A stretch of 64,000 nt of DNA from Streptomyces calvus (GCF_006782915.1 NZ_VCNP01000022.1:1-64000), one strand, 5' to 3'. Shown: positions 27,651 through 36,907, numbered from the stretch's first letter. Notes: generated from the letters alone by a model not told the origin. Numbers and translations: made by a program.

Positions 27651-28166
27651 GGACCGGCCGGCGGCAGCCCGGGACACGGAGCGGGACGGCGGCAGCCGGG
27701 GACGGGGCCGGACGACGACAGCCCGGCACGCCGAGCCGGACGACGACAGCCCGCGGCGCGGAGCCGGACGACGGCAGCCCGCGACGCCGAGCCGGACGAC
27801 GACAGCCCGCGGCGCCGAGCTGGAAGACGACGGCTGCGGGGCGCGGAGCGGGACGGCGACAACCCAGAACGCCGAGCCGGACGACGACAGCCCGCGACGC
27901 CGAGCCGGACGACGACGGCTGCGGGGCGCGGAGCGGGACGGCGGCAGCCCGGAACGCGCAGCCGAACGACGACAGCTGCGGAGCGCGGAGCGGAACGGCG
28001 ACAACCCAGAACGCCGATCCGGACGGCGGCAGCCCGCGACGCCGAGCCGGACGGCGACGGCTGCGGGGCGCCGAGCCGGACGACGACAACCCAGAACGCC
28101 GAGCCGGACGGCGACAGCCCGGGGTGCGGGGCCGGACGGTGACGGCTGCGGGGCGCTCGTGGGAGC
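27651..28166. repeat. Minisatellite: about 18 tandem copies of a 28-29-bp unit
   Basis: The 790-bp space between the aldo/keto reductase and the sugar dehydrogenase is dominated by a tandem array with consensus near CGGACGACGACAGCCCGCGA followed by CGCCGAGC. Units of 28 and 29 bp mean the frame shifts from copy to copy, so it is not a protein repeat. Three unit types recur in the order B (ending GGCTGCGGGGCGCGGAGC, 29 bp), C (CAACCCAGAACGCCGAGC) and A (CAGCCCGCGACGCCGAGC). This gives a partial higher-order period of about 85 bp. Outside the array (27480-27650, 28167-28270) only G+C-rich spacer was seen. Confidence 0.85.
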
Positions 28167-28270
28167 CCCGTGGAGGCCCGGAGCGGGGTTCGGGGTCGGG
28201 GGATCGGGAACCTGTCGACGCGCGGGCGGTGTATGACAGGGAGGACCCGCCGCGTCGAAGGGACGAGATC

Positions 28271-29434
28271 GTGCGACTACGCGCCGTGCCGGCCGTGCTG
28301 GCCACCGCCGTGCTCCTGCTGACGGCCGGCTGCTCCTCCGGCGACGGAGGACCACCGGGCACCGACGGCAGCGCCTCACCGGGGGACACGGCCACACGGT
28401 CGCCGTCCCCGGGGCGCAGCGCCGAGCCGACTCCGCCCGCGAAGGGCTCGGTGAAGGTGGTGCGCACGGTCGCCGAGGGCCTGAACAGCCCCTGGGGCCT
28501 GGCGCCCGTGCCGGGCGGGGACCTCCTGGTGTCCTCCCGGGACGAGGCGACCATCACCCGCGTCGACCCGGCCACCGGCGAGAAGACCGAGCTGGGCGAG
28601 GTGCCGGGGGTGTCGCCGTCCGGCGAGGGCGGCCTGCTCGGCATCGCCCTCTCCCCCGCGTACGCCTCGGACCGCATGATCTACGCCTACTTCACCTCGG
28701 CCTCCGACAACCGCGTCGTCCGCATGATCCACGACGAGGACAAACCGGCCGGTGAACAGCTCGGCGCGCCCGACACCGTCTTCCGCGGCATTCCCAAGGG
28801 CGTGATCCACAACGGTGGCCGGATCGCCTTCGGCCCGGACAGGATGCTGTACGTGGGCACGGGCGAGAGCGGCGACACGGGTCTGTCCCAGGACAAGGAG
28901 TCCCTGGGCGGCAAGATCCTCAGGCTGACCCCGGAGGGCGAGCCCGCCCCGGGCAACCCCTTCCCGGACTCGCCGGTGTACTCCTACGGCCACCGCAATG
29001 TGCAGGGCCTGGCCTGGGACCGCGAACAGCGGCTGTTCGCCTCGGAGTTCGGCCAGAACACCTGGGACGAGCTGAACGCGATACGGCCCGGCGGCAACTA
29101 CGGCTGGCCACAGGCGGAGGGCCGCTCCGACGAGGGCGGGTTCCGCAACCCGGTCGAGCAGTGGCGCACCGACGAGGCCTCCCCCAGCGGCATCGCCCAC
29201 GCCGAGGGCTCGGTGTGGATGGCGGGCCTGCGCGGCGAGCGGCTGTGGCGCATCCCGCTGAAGGGCACCGCGGCGTCGGCGGAACCGCAGGCGTTCCTGG
29301 AGGGCGAGTACGGCCGGCTGCGCACGGTGGTCGCCGCGGGCGACGACCGGCTGTGGCTGGTCACCAGCAACACCGACGGCCGGGGCGACCCGGAGGACGG
29401 CGACGACCGCATCCTGGAACTCCGCGTGAGGTGA
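28271..29434 (+). CDS. PQQ-dependent sugar dehydrogenase-like lipoprotein
   Basis: The 387-residue product starts at GTG 28271. A lipoprotein signal ends in LLTAGCSS, with the lipid-modified Cys near residue 20, followed by a Ser/Thr/Pro-rich linker. The six-bladed beta-propeller belongs to the soluble glucose dehydrogenase/sorbosone dehydrogenase family: GLNSPWGLAPVPGGDLLVSS, GEGGLLGIALSPAY, VIHNGGRIAFGPDRMLYVGT, SYGHRNVQGLAWD and NYGWPQAEG. These carry the usual His and Arg/Asn residues of the PQQ and calcium site. It probably acts outside the membrane oxidising a sugar; the substrate and true PQQ use are unproven. Confidence 0.88.
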   Translation: MRLRAVPAVLATAVLLLTAGCSSGDGGPPGTDGSASPGDTATRSPSPGRSAEPTPPAKGSVKVVRTVAEGLNSPWGLAPVPGGDLLVSSRDEATITRVDPATGEKTELGEVPGVSPSGEGGLLGIALSPAYASDRMIYAYFTSASDNRVVRMIHDEDKPAGEQLGAPDTVFRGIPKGVIHNGGRIAFGPDRMLYVGTGESGDTGLSQDKESLGGKILRLTPEGEPAPGNPFPDSPVYSYGHRNVQGLAWDREQRLFASEFGQNTWDELNAIRPGGNYGWPQAEGRSDEGGFRNPVEQWRTDEASPSGIAHAEGSVWMAGLRGERLWRIPLKGTAASAEPQAFLEGEYGRLRTVVAAGDDRLWLVTSNTDGRGDPEDGDDRILELRVR

Positions 29435-29441
29435 CCGGAGT

Positions 29442-29666
29442 TCACTCCTCGTCGGGCCCTTCGGGTTTCTTTGGTTCCTCGGCTTCCTCTGGTTCCTCGG
29501 ACTGTTCGGCCGGTGGGCGTACGGTGACCTTCCCGGACGTGAGGTCTATCGGCCCGCGTCCGGGGTCGGCGTCGCCGACGTCCTCCCGGGTCAGCTCCAG
29601 CCGGTTCCGCTCGTCACGGGTGTGCGCGCGACCGGGGGCGAACAGCTCCTCGAAGGCGTTGAACAT
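29442..29666 (-). CDS. DUF6191-type small acidic protein
   Basis: The 74-residue product starts at ATG 29666 (MFNAFEELFAPGRAHTRDER). The first 50 residues match the short streptomycete DUF6191 family as I recall it (ending IDLTSGKVTVR). The tail is Glu/Pro-rich (EEPEEAEEPKKPEGPDEE) and low-complexity. It is convergent with the sugar dehydrogenase gene, 7 nt apart. Function is unknown. Confidence 0.75.
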   Translation of the reverse strand: MFNAFEELFAPGRAHTRDERNRLELTREDVGDADPGRGPIDLTSGKVTVRPPAEQSEEPEEAEEPKKPEGPDEE

Positions 29667-29720
29667 CGCTCCCCTTTCCCGGGGCGAATGGATTCTGCAC
29701 CGATTGTCCCACCCCGGCCG

Positions 29721-32700
29721 TCACCCGGCCGGTGCCGGGAACAGGCCGAGCCGATGCGCCACCGCCGCCGCCTCGCCACGACCGGAGACGTTCAGCTTGG
29801 CCAGGATGTTGGAGACGTGGACGCTGGCCGTCTTCGGCGAGATGAACAGCTCCTCGGCGATACGGCGATTGGTGTGGCCCGCGGCCACCAGGCGCAGGAC
29901 GTCACGCTCCCGGCCGGTGAGGCCGAGCGCGTCGGCCGGATCGGCGGGTGCGGTGGCCGCGTCCCGGGCGGCGGGAGCGAGCGCGATGCGGGCGCGCCGG
30001 GCCAGCAGGGCGACGGAGCGGGCCAGCGGTGCGGCGCCGAGGTGGGCGGCGACGGCGTCGGCCAGGCGCAGCAGATCCGTGGCGCGGGCGCGCGCGTCGT
30101 CGCCTTCGCCGGCGGCGAGCAGCGCCTCGGCGAGCCGGAAGCGGACGCGGGCGAGGTCGTAGGGCCGGCCCAGTGGTTCCACCGCCGCGACGGCCGCGGA
30201 CCATTCGTCCGGTTCGAGCCGGCCCTCGGCGCGCAGCAACTCGGCACGCAGCCACTGGTCGTAGGCCTGCCACACGGGCACTCCGGTCGCCAGGGTCTTG
30301 GCCGCCCGGCGGATCCGCTCCAGGATCTCCGGGCGGCCCGGCTCGGTCGCCGGGTTGCCGTGGGCGTCCGCCTCGGCGGTCGTGGCGGCGAGCAGCAGGG
30401 GCCAGCCGTAGCGCTGGGTGCCGGGCGGGAGTCCGGTGTCGAGCACGGCGAGCAGTTCGGCACGGGCGTCGGCAAGGCGGCCCTCGGCGGCGGCGATGCC
30501 GATGGCGACCCACTTCATGGGGAGCGCGTACTGCGGCATCGGGTCGTGGGTGCCGAAGACGGTACGGGCGTCGGCGAGCCGGCGGGCCGCCGTGGCCGTG
30601 TCGCCACGGTCGTACGCGAGGAACGCCTGGCGCATCGAGCCGCCGGCGCGCTGCTTGGCGCTCTGTGCGAGACGCCGGGCGTTGGCCGCGGCGCCGGCCG
30701 CCTCGTCCCAGCGGCCGAGGGAGTGGAGGGACTCGGCGAGGTTGCCCCACACCCAGCCCTCGGAATCCAGCAGTCCCAGCCTGCGGGTGGCGTGGACGCC
30801 CTCCTGGAGGAGCCGCGCGGCCTCCTCGGAGCGGCCGACGCCTTCGAGGACGGACGGGAGGTTCACCTGGGCGCGGGCCACCACCATGTCCACGCCCAGT
30901 TCGGTCGCCCGGTCCTTGACCTCGTACATCTCGGCGAGCCCGGACTCGATGTCACCGGCGTCGACCATGAGGCCGCCGAGCGTGAGCCGGGCGTTGAGCT
31001 CGATGTCGTGGGCGCCGACCATGCGCGCGTACTCGACGGCGCGTTCGGCGGCGGCCATGGCCTCCGGGCCGGGCCGGTGCAGCATCGACCAGGCGGCCGC
31101 GGAGGCGAGGACCTCGGCGTGCACCTCGGACGGGGGCAGTCCGCGCACCAGGTCCTGTGCGGTGCCGAGTTCGGCCCAGCCGTCGCCGCGGGCGAGGGCC
31201 TGGGTGAGCCGGGAGCGCTGCACCCAGAACCAGGCGGCGCGCAGCGGGTCCGGGTCCACGTCGAGGAGGCGCAGCGCCCGCTTGGTGATCTTCATCGAGC
31301 GTTCGCGTTCCCCGCAGAGGCGGCCGGCCACGGCGGCTTCGGCCATCAGGTCGAGGTAACGCAGCGGCGTGGTCGCGGGGTCGCCGCCGCACGGGGGACA
31401 GACCTCCGCGTGGTCGAGGGGGCGCAGGCCGTCCCGTACGGCGTCGGGGACGGCGTTCCACAGTTCCATGGCCCGCTCCAGCAGCCGCAGTTGCTCGGAG
31501 TAGGCGTGCCGTCGGCGGGCCTCGACGGAGGCGTCGAGGACGGCGGGCAGGGCCTTGGCGGCGTCGTGGGCGTGGTACCAGTAACTGGCCAGGCGGGTCA
31601 CCCGCTCGTCGGCGGGGACGAGGGTGGGGTCGGCCTCCAGGGCCTCGGCGTAGCGGCGGTTGAGGCGGGCGCGTTCGCCGGGCAGCAGGTCGTCGCTGAC
31701 GGCCTCGCGGACCAGGGAGTGGCGGAAGCGGTAGCCGTCGCGCTCGGGGGCGGTGGCGAGGATGCCGGCGTTGACGGCGGCGCGCAGGGCCTCGATGAGG
31801 TCGTCCTCGGTGAGCCGGACGACCGCGGCGAGCAGTCGGTGCTCGACGGTGGAGCCGCCCTCGGCGACGATCCGGGCGACGTGCTGGGCGCTGACCGGCA
31901 GCGCCTCGACGCGGACCAGGAGGAGGTCGCGCAGCGAGTCGGTGAGTCCGGTGCAGCAGCCCTCGTCGGCGGCGACGGCGAGTTCCTCGACGAAGAAGGC
32001 GTTCCCGTCGGAGCGTTCGAAGATGTCGTCGACGCGGTCGGGGTCGGGGTCGCGGGCGAGGATGCCGGCGATCTGCCGGTGGACCTCCTCGCGGTTGAAG
32101 CGGCCGAGTTCGATCCGCTGGACCGTGCGGAGCCGGTCGAGTTCGGCGAGGAGGGGGCGCAGCGGGTGGCGTCGGTGGATGTCGTCGGAGCGGTAGGTGG
32201 CGAGGACGACGAGGCGGCCGGTGCGCAGGGTGCGGAACAGGTAGGCGAGCAGGTGACGGGTGGAGGCGTCGGCCCAGTGCAGGTCCTCCAGGGCGAGGAC
32301 GACGGTGTGGTCGGCGGCGACGCGTTCCAGCAGGCGGGCGGTGAGTTCGAAGAGGCGGGCCATGCCCTGTTCGTCGCGGCGGGCCTCGCGGGCGGCGGCG
32401 GTGCCGAGTTCGGGCAGCAGACGGGCGAGTTCCTCCTCCTGTCCGGCGGCCGCGGCGGCGAGCTGGTCCGGCAGTTCGCGGCGCAGGTGGCGCAGGGCGG
32501 TGGAGAAGGGCGCGAAGGGCAGTCCGTCGGCGCCGATCTCCACGCAGCCGCCGAGCGCGACGACCGCGCCGCGACGGCGGGCCGAGGCGGCGAACTCCTC
32601 GACGAGGCGCGTCTTGCCCACACCGGCCTCGCCTCCGACGAGCAGCGCCTGGGGCTCGGCGGTGGCGCGGGCGAGCGCGGTGTTCAGCGTGTCGAGTTCG

Positions 32701-32756
32701 GTGCTGCGGCCCACGAACACGGGACTGACGGACTTGGTCTCCACGCTGCTGAGCAT
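29721..32756 (-). CDS. Large LuxR-family (LAL) transcriptional regulator with AAA ATPase domain
   Basis: The 1011-residue product has an N-terminal AAA/NTPase domain with Walker A GGEAGVGKTRLVEEF (about residue 42) and a Walker B-like VLALEDLHWAD. A long helical TPR-like middle follows. The C-terminal LuxR HTH reads LTGRERDVLRLVAAGHTNRR and continues to VSNILAKLNVSGRGEA. Such LAL proteins usually activate specialised metabolism or sugar use in actinobacteria. It starts at ATG 32756; a GTG slightly downstream is possible. A 58-residue gene precedes it on the same strand. No obvious target cluster adjoins it except the transporter/acid-sugar genes to the right. Confidence 0.9.
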   Translation of the reverse strand: MLSSVETKSVSPVFVGRSTELDTLNTALARATAEPQALLVGGEAGVGKTRLVEEFAASARRRGAVVALGGCVEIGADGLPFAPFSTALRHLRRELPDQLAAAAAGQEEELARLLPELGTAAAREARRDEQGMARLFELTARLLERVAADHTVVLALEDLHWADASTRHLLAYLFRTLRTGRLVVLATYRSDDIHRRHPLRPLLAELDRLRTVQRIELGRFNREEVHRQIAGILARDPDPDRVDDIFERSDGNAFFVEELAVAADEGCCTGLTDSLRDLLLVRVEALPVSAQHVARIVAEGGSTVEHRLLAAVVRLTEDDLIEALRAAVNAGILATAPERDGYRFRHSLVREAVSDDLLPGERARLNRRYAEALEADPTLVPADERVTRLASYWYHAHDAAKALPAVLDASVEARRRHAYSEQLRLLERAMELWNAVPDAVRDGLRPLDHAEVCPPCGGDPATTPLRYLDLMAEAAVAGRLCGERERSMKITKRALRLLDVDPDPLRAAWFWVQRSRLTQALARGDGWAELGTAQDLVRGLPPSEVHAEVLASAAAWSMLHRPGPEAMAAAERAVEYARMVGAHDIELNARLTLGGLMVDAGDIESGLAEMYEVKDRATELGVDMVVARAQVNLPSVLEGVGRSEEAARLLQEGVHATRRLGLLDSEGWVWGNLAESLHSLGRWDEAAGAAANARRLAQSAKQRAGGSMRQAFLAYDRGDTATAARRLADARTVFGTHDPMPQYALPMKWVAIGIAAAEGRLADARAELLAVLDTGLPPGTQRYGWPLLLAATTAEADAHGNPATEPGRPEILERIRRAAKTLATGVPVWQAYDQWLRAELLRAEGRLEPDEWSAAVAAVEPLGRPYDLARVRFRLAEALLAAGEGDDARARATDLLRLADAVAAHLGAAPLARSVALLARRARIALAPAARDAATAPADPADALGLTGRERDVLRLVAAGHTNRRIAEELFISPKTASVHVSNILAKLNVSGRGEAAAVAHRLGLFPAPAG

Positions 32757-32846
32757 GGCACGCTCCTCCGACGAGGGGTCACCGGTTTTCGCAGCGGCAG
32801 CCCGCGGGAGCCGGGGCGGGGGCCGGCCGCGGTGGTGCGGGCGGTC

Positions 32847-33023
32847 TCATGCGGTGCGGGTGAACCAGTGGCGGCGGGTATGGCTCTCCGCCTCGGGGCT
32901 TCGTGCGGCGGCTTCCCGGCCGGTGGCGCGGCGGAGGCGCAGCGCCTCCCGGGCCAGGCGCTCGTGCTCCGCGCGGTGGAGGAGTTCGTCGTGGCGGAGC
33001 CGGCGCAGTGCGTACTCGAACAT
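32847..33023 (-). CDS. Small basic hypothetical protein, 58 aa
   Basis: ATG 33023 is preceded by AAGGGG and opens a 58-residue product rich in Arg, His and Glu (MFEYALRRLRHDELLHRAEH). It is predicted to be one amphipathic helix and a basic tail ending RRHWFTRTA. It resembles short streptomycete proteins that begin MFEYAL, as I recall. It lies 90 nt upstream of the LAL regulator and may be co-transcribed. Its function is unknown. Confidence 0.65.
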   Translation of the reverse strand: MFEYALRRLRHDELLHRAEHERLAREALRLRRATGREAAARSPEAESHTRRHWFTRTA

Positions 33024-33052
33024 GGTGTGTCCCCTTGGAGGATTCGGTGTCG

Positions 33053-33073
33053 GCCATCGCTGTCCGCGATGGC
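33053..33073. promoter_or_regulatory. Perfect 8-bp inverted repeat upstream of the 58-aa gene
   Basis: GCCATCGC-TGTCC-GCGATGGC lies 30-50 nt upstream of the start codon. It could be a repressor site or an RNA hairpin in the 5' leader. Confidence 0.35.
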
Positions 33074-33136
33074 TCCACCTTCGTCTCCGAGGCGGGTCCG
33101 CCACATCGGGAGAGTTTCGTATCTTGCGGCCGGGCC

Positions 33137-33172
33137 GGGGCCTTAGAAGGTGTGCGGGACTCCTAAGGCCCC
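33137..33172 (-). terminator. Terminator overlapping the TauE/SafE stop codon
   Basis: GGGGCCTTAG (33137-33146) pairs with CTAAGGCCCC (33163-33172), a 10-bp stem with a 16-nt loop. It takes in the stop codon of the exporter gene and ends the transporter operon. Confidence 0.6.
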
Positions 33173-33888
33173 ACGTGCCGCGCCACCAGTCCCGCCGCGC
33201 CGGCGACCGCGAGGGCCATGGCCGCCGTACGGGTGTGCCGGGCGTTCAGCCGTCGGGTCAGCGGACCGGCGAGCAGCACACCGGCGGCCGCCGCGGGCGC
33301 GAGCAGCGCGGTGCGTTGCATGGTGTGCGCCCCGATCGCGCCGGCCGCCGCCAGCGCGGCCAGGCTCATCAGCGAGCCGACGAGGAAGAACGCGCTCATG
33401 GTGGCCCGCAGCCGGGGCCCGCTCAGCCGCTGCCACACCATCGCCATCGGCGGGCCTCCGATGGACGTGGCCGTGCCCATCAGCCCGGACACCGTCCCGG
33501 CCAGGAAGACCGAGGAGCGGCGCGGCCGCGGCGCGTACCCGGCCGCGCTCGCGGCGACGCCGGCGAGGACGACCCCGGCGATGAGCAGCGCGAGGTGCCG
33601 GGCGGGCAGCAGCACCACGAGCAGTGCGCCGGCGGCCGTCCCGGGCACCCGCCCGGCCAGCGCCCAGCCGCAGCCGCGCAGATCCGTCCCGCCGCCCTCG
33701 CGGGCCAGGACCGCGGCCGTGACACCGGCGGCGAGCAGCAGCACGACCGGCGGTGCCAGGGTGGGGTCGACCAGGGAGAACACCGGCGCGGCGAGCATGC
33801 CCAGGCCGAAGCCGACGGAGACCTGGAGCACCGCGCCGATGCCGACCGTGAGGGAGAGCAGGACGAACTCCCCTCCGGTCAGGCCCAC
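33163..33888 (-). CDS. TauE/SafE-family membrane exporter
   Basis: The product has 241 residues from GTG 33888 (MGLTGGEFVLLSLTVGIGAV) with about eight membrane helices. The family hallmark of two similar halves is visible: VGFGLGMLAAPVFSLVDPTL in the first, GTATSIGGPPMAMVWQRL in the second. Known members export sulfite, sulfoacetate or related anions in organosulfonate users, or are uncharacterised. Its start overlaps the end of the OppF-like ATPase gene by 10 nt, so it is translated from the transporter operon mRNA. The pairing suggests removal of a product, perhaps a sulfonate fragment, of the imported substrate; this is inference only. Confidence 0.85.
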   Translation of the reverse strand: MGLTGGEFVLLSLTVGIGAVLQVSVGFGLGMLAAPVFSLVDPTLAPPVVLLLAAGVTAAVLAREGGGTDLRGCGWALAGRVPGTAAGALLVVLLPARHLALLIAGVVLAGVAASAAGYAPRPRRSSVFLAGTVSGLMGTATSIGGPPMAMVWQRLSGPRLRATMSAFFLVGSLMSLAALAAAGAIGAHTMQRTALLAPAAAAGVLLAGPLTRRLNARHTRTAAMALAVAGAAGLVARHVGP

Positions 33889-34934
33889 GCGGTCCCGGCC
33901 TCCAGCGGGAAGTGGCACAGGGCGGTGTGGGCGTCGCCGCCGCCCGCGCCGTCCCGTACGACGGCCGGGGGCGCCTCGGCGGCGCACCGGTCCTCGGCGC
34001 GCGGGCAGCGGGTGCGGAAGCGGCAGCCGGACGGGATGTCGAAGGGCGAGGGGATCTCGCCCTGGAGCCGGATCTCCCGGTCCTCGCCGGAGCGGGAGGT
34101 GTCCAGGACCGGAGCCGCCGACATCAGCGCGGCGGTGTAGGGGTGGCGGGGCTGTTCGAAGACGTCCTCGGTGGCGCCGTGTTCGATGACCTTGCCGAGG
34201 TACATCACGGTCACCCGGTCGGAGATGTACCGCACCACGGACAGGTCGTGGGAGATGAAGACGTAGGCGACGCCGAGCCGGGACCGGAGTTCCGAGAGCA
34301 CGTTGAGGACCTGGGCCTGCACGGACAGGTCCAGGGCGGACACCGGTTCGTCGCAGACGATGACGTCGGGGTCCAGGGCCAGGGCGCGGGCGATGCCGAT
34401 GCGCTGGCGCTGCCCGCCGGAGAACTCGTTGGGATGGCGGTGGGCGTCGCTGTCGCGCAGTCCGACGAGGGACAGCAGTTCCCGGATCCGCTTCTCGCGG
34501 GCCCTGGCGTCCGGTACGACGTCCCGGTGGGTGCGCCAGGGCTCGCCGATCAGTTCGGCGGCCGACATGCGGGCGTTGAGCGAGGCGAAGGGATCTTGGA
34601 AGACCATCTGGACGCGGCGGCGCCAGGCCAGCAGTTCCTTGCCGCGCAGGGCGAAGGGGTCGACGCCGTCGTAGCGGACGGTGCCGGCGTCGGGCCGTTC
34701 CAGGCCGAGCAGCACCCGGGCCAGGGTGGACTTGCCGCAGCCGGACTCGCCGACCAGGCCGAGGGTCTCGCCCCGGCCGAGTCGCAGGTCGACGCCGTCC
34801 AGGGCGGTCAGTCGGCGCCGGCCGCTGCCGAAGGTCTTGGTGACGCCGCGGACCTCCAGCAGCGGCGGGTGCCCGTCGGGGCCCTGCGTGCGCGGTCCGG
34901 GGGCGGCGGCGGTGGTGCGGGACGGGTCAGGCAC
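33879..34934 (-). CDS. Opp/Dpp-type ABC transporter ATP-binding protein (OppF-like)
   Basis: The 351-residue ATPase has Walker [21 protein letters not shown], signature NEFSGGQRQRIGIARALALD, Walker B VIVCDEPVSALDLS and the oligopeptide-type C-terminal extension with the Cys pattern RFRTRCPRAEDRC. That extension can hold an iron-sulfur cluster in related proteins. It starts at ATG 34934, overlapping the preceding ATPase gene by 8 nt. It would energise the importer encoded upstream. Confidence 0.93.
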   Translation of the reverse strand: MPDPSRTTAAAPGPRTQGPDGHPPLLEVRGVTKTFGSGRRRLTALDGVDLRLGRGETLGLVGESGCGKSTLARVLLGLERPDAGTVRYDGVDPFALRGKELLAWRRRVQMVFQDPFASLNARMSAAELIGEPWRTHRDVVPDARAREKRIRELLSLVGLRDSDAHRHPNEFSGGQRQRIGIARALALDPDVIVCDEPVSALDLSVQAQVLNVLSELRSRLGVAYVFISHDLSVVRYISDRVTVMYLGKVIEHGATEDVFEQPRHPYTAALMSAAPVLDTSRSGEDREIRLQGEIPSPFDIPSGCRFRTRCPRAEDRCAAEAPPAVVRDGAGGGDAHTALCHFPLEAGTAWA

Positions 34935-35931
34935 GGTCGAGCTCCTCGGAGAAGTGGCAGGCGGCCGAACGTCCGTCGCCCGTGCCGCGCAGCGACGGCC
35001 GCTCGCGGACGCATCGTTCGCGCACCATCGGGCAGCGGGCCTGGAAGACGCAGCCGGGCGGGACCGCGCTGAGCTCGGGCGGGCTGCCGGGCACGGCGGG
35101 CAGCGGGCGGCCGCGCTCGGCGTCCTCGGGGACCGAGTCGAGCAGTCCGCGGGTGTAGGGGTGGCGGGGCGAGGTGAACACGTCGTGCACCGGGCCCTGT
35201 TCCACGACCGTGCCGGCGTACATCACCACCACGTCGTCGGCGCGCTGGGCGACCACGGCCAGGTCGTGGGTGATCAGGACGACGGCCATGTCCCGCTCGT
35301 GCTGGAGGTCCCGCAGCAGCCGCATGATCTGGGCCTGCACGGTGACGTCGAGCGCGGTGGTCGGCTCGTCGGCGATGAGGACGTCGGGGTCGAGGGCGAC
35401 GGCCATGGCGATCAGCAGCCGCTGGCGCATGCCGCCGGAGAACTGGTGCGGATAGGACTTGGCCCGCTGCCTGGGCTCGGGGATGCCCACGCGGGTCATC
35501 AGCTCGATCGCCTTCTCCTCGGCCTGACGGCGGCTCAGTCCGCGGTGGATGCGGAACGGCTCGCCGATCTGCCGGCCCACCGGCTGCACCGGGTTGAGAG
35601 CGGTCAGGGCGTCCTGGAAGACGATGGACAGCACGGGTCCGGCCAGCTTGCGGCGCTCGGCCGCGCTCATCCGCAGGGTGTCCTGGCCCCTGACCCGTAC
35701 GGCGCCCGCGGTCACCTCGGCGGCGGGGTCCAGCAGTCCCACCACCGACAGTGCGGTCATCGACTTGCCGCAGCCGGACTCGCCGAGCAGGGCCAGGGTG
35801 CGGCCGCGGCGGACGCTGAAGCTGACGCCGTCCACGGCGCGGACCGTGCCGGAGACGGTGCTGAGGTCCACGCACAGGCCCTCGACGGCGAGGGCGGGTT
35901 CGGTGGCGGGCGGGGCGGGCGTGGTCGTCAC
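34927..35931 (-). CDS. Opp/Dpp-type ABC transporter ATP-binding protein (OppD-like)
   Basis: The product has 334 residues from GTG 35931, overlapping the permease stop codon (GTGA). It has Walker [17 protein letters not shown], signature [20 protein letters not shown], Walker [15 protein letters not shown], and a C-terminal oligopeptide_HPY domain with [13 protein letters not shown]. It pairs with the OppF-like ATPase to drive transport. Confidence 0.93.
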   Translation of the reverse strand: MTTTPAPPATEPALAVEGLCVDLSTVSGTVRAVDGVSFSVRRGRTLALLGESGCGKSMTALSVVGLLDPAAEVTAGAVRVRGQDTLRMSAAERRKLAGPVLSIVFQDALTALNPVQPVGRQIGEPFRIHRGLSRRQAEEKAIELMTRVGIPEPRQRAKSYPHQFSGGMRQRLLIAMAVALDPDVLIADEPTTALDVTVQAQIMRLLRDLQHERDMAVVLITHDLAVVAQRADDVVVMYAGTVVEQGPVHDVFTSPRHPYTRGLLDSVPEDAERGRPLPAVPGSPPELSAVPPGCVFQARCPMVRERCVRERPSLRGTGDGRSAACHFSEELDRA

Positions 35932-36893
35932 GGGGTCATCTCCGGGGGGACGGCGGCGGAGGCACCGCGGCGCTTGCGGGGCAGCGTCAGCCGCCAGCGC
36001 TGGGCGGGGTCGGTGGCGATGCGGGCCCAGGCGGCGAGCACCGTCGCGGACACGGTGGTGAGCACGATGGCGAGGCCCGGCAGCACCGTGATCCACCAGG
36101 CGGTCTGCAGGTACTGCCGGCCCTGGGCGACCATCAGGCCCCAGCTGACGTCCGGCGGCTGGATCCCGATGCCGAGGAAGCTCAGCGAGGACTCGGTGAG
36201 CATCACGAAGCAGAAGTCGAGGGTGGCGACGGTCAGCAGCGTCGGCAGGGCGATCGGCAGGATGTGCCGGTGGATGATGTGCCGGCCGGGAGTGCCGAAG
36301 GTGCGGGCCGCGTCGACGAACAGCCGGCTGCGCAGCTCGGCCGCCTCCGCCCGGGAGGTGCGCAGGTAGACCGGAATGCGGGCCACGGCGAGGATCAGCA
36401 CGATGTTCAGCGCGGAGGGCGAGAGGACGTAGAGCACGACCACGGCGATGAGCAGGGAGGGGAAGCTGAGGATGACGTCGGCGACGCGCATCGCCACGCT
36501 CTCCCGGCGTCCTCCGTGGTAGCCGGCCCACAGGCCGACGGCGGAGCCGATCAGCAGCGAGCACAGCACCGCGGGCACCGCCACGGACAGGGTGGTCGCG
36601 GCCGCGTCGATCAGACGGGCCAGCACGCTGCGGCCGAGGACGTCGGTGCCGAGCAGCCCGTACACGCCGTCGCCCAGGGACGGCGGGCGCAGCGAGGCGT
36701 CCAGGTCCTGGCGCTGGGCGCGGTCGCCGATGAACAGCCGGCCGAAGAGGGCGACGAGGACGACCGAGGTGAGGACGACGGCCGCGACGGCCGCGGCGCG
36801 GTCCCGGCCGAGCAGCAGCCACCAGCGCGGCGGACGGTTGCGGGCGGGGGCGGTGTCCTCGGCGGGAGCGGCGGAGGTCTCTGCTGTCGTCAT
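35928..36893 (-). CDS. Opp/Dpp-type ABC transporter permease (OppC-like)
   Basis: The 321-residue permease has an N-terminal helix, five further helices and the EAA-like loop (AEAAELRSRLFVDAARTFGT). The substrate-side motif LSFLGIGIQPPDVSWG is typical of OppC/DppC. The start chosen is ATG 36893 with GAAGGA upstream. Confidence 0.92.
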   Translation of the reverse strand: MTTAETSAAPAEDTAPARNRPPRWWLLLGRDRAAAVAAVVLTSVVLVALFGRLFIGDRAQRQDLDASLRPPSLGDGVYGLLGTDVLGRSVLARLIDAAATTLSVAVPAVLCSLLIGSAVGLWAGYHGGRRESVAMRVADVILSFPSLLIAVVVLYVLSPSALNIVLILAVARIPVYLRTSRAEAAELRSRLFVDAARTFGTPGRHIIHRHILPIALPTLLTVATLDFCFVMLTESSLSFLGIGIQPPDVSWGLMVAQGRQYLQTAWWITVLPGLAIVLTTVSATVLAAWARIATDPAQRWRLTLPRKRRGASAAVPPEMTP

Positions 36894-36907
36894 GCTGTTT
36901 CCTTCGC

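Noticed and set aside
27651..28166. Possible CRISPR array
   Set aside because: Units are contiguous with no unique spacers and no cas genes are present. The same applies to 62027-62362.
27480..28265. Open frames crossing the 28-bp repeat on both strands
   Set aside because: Unit lengths of 28 and 29 bp shift frame at each copy, so no periodic peptide is conserved.
34927..36822. Single fused permease-ATPase frame
   Set aside because: The upstream part of the frame is antiphase to the real permease. The ATPase has its own GTG start at 35931, overlapping the permease stop codon.
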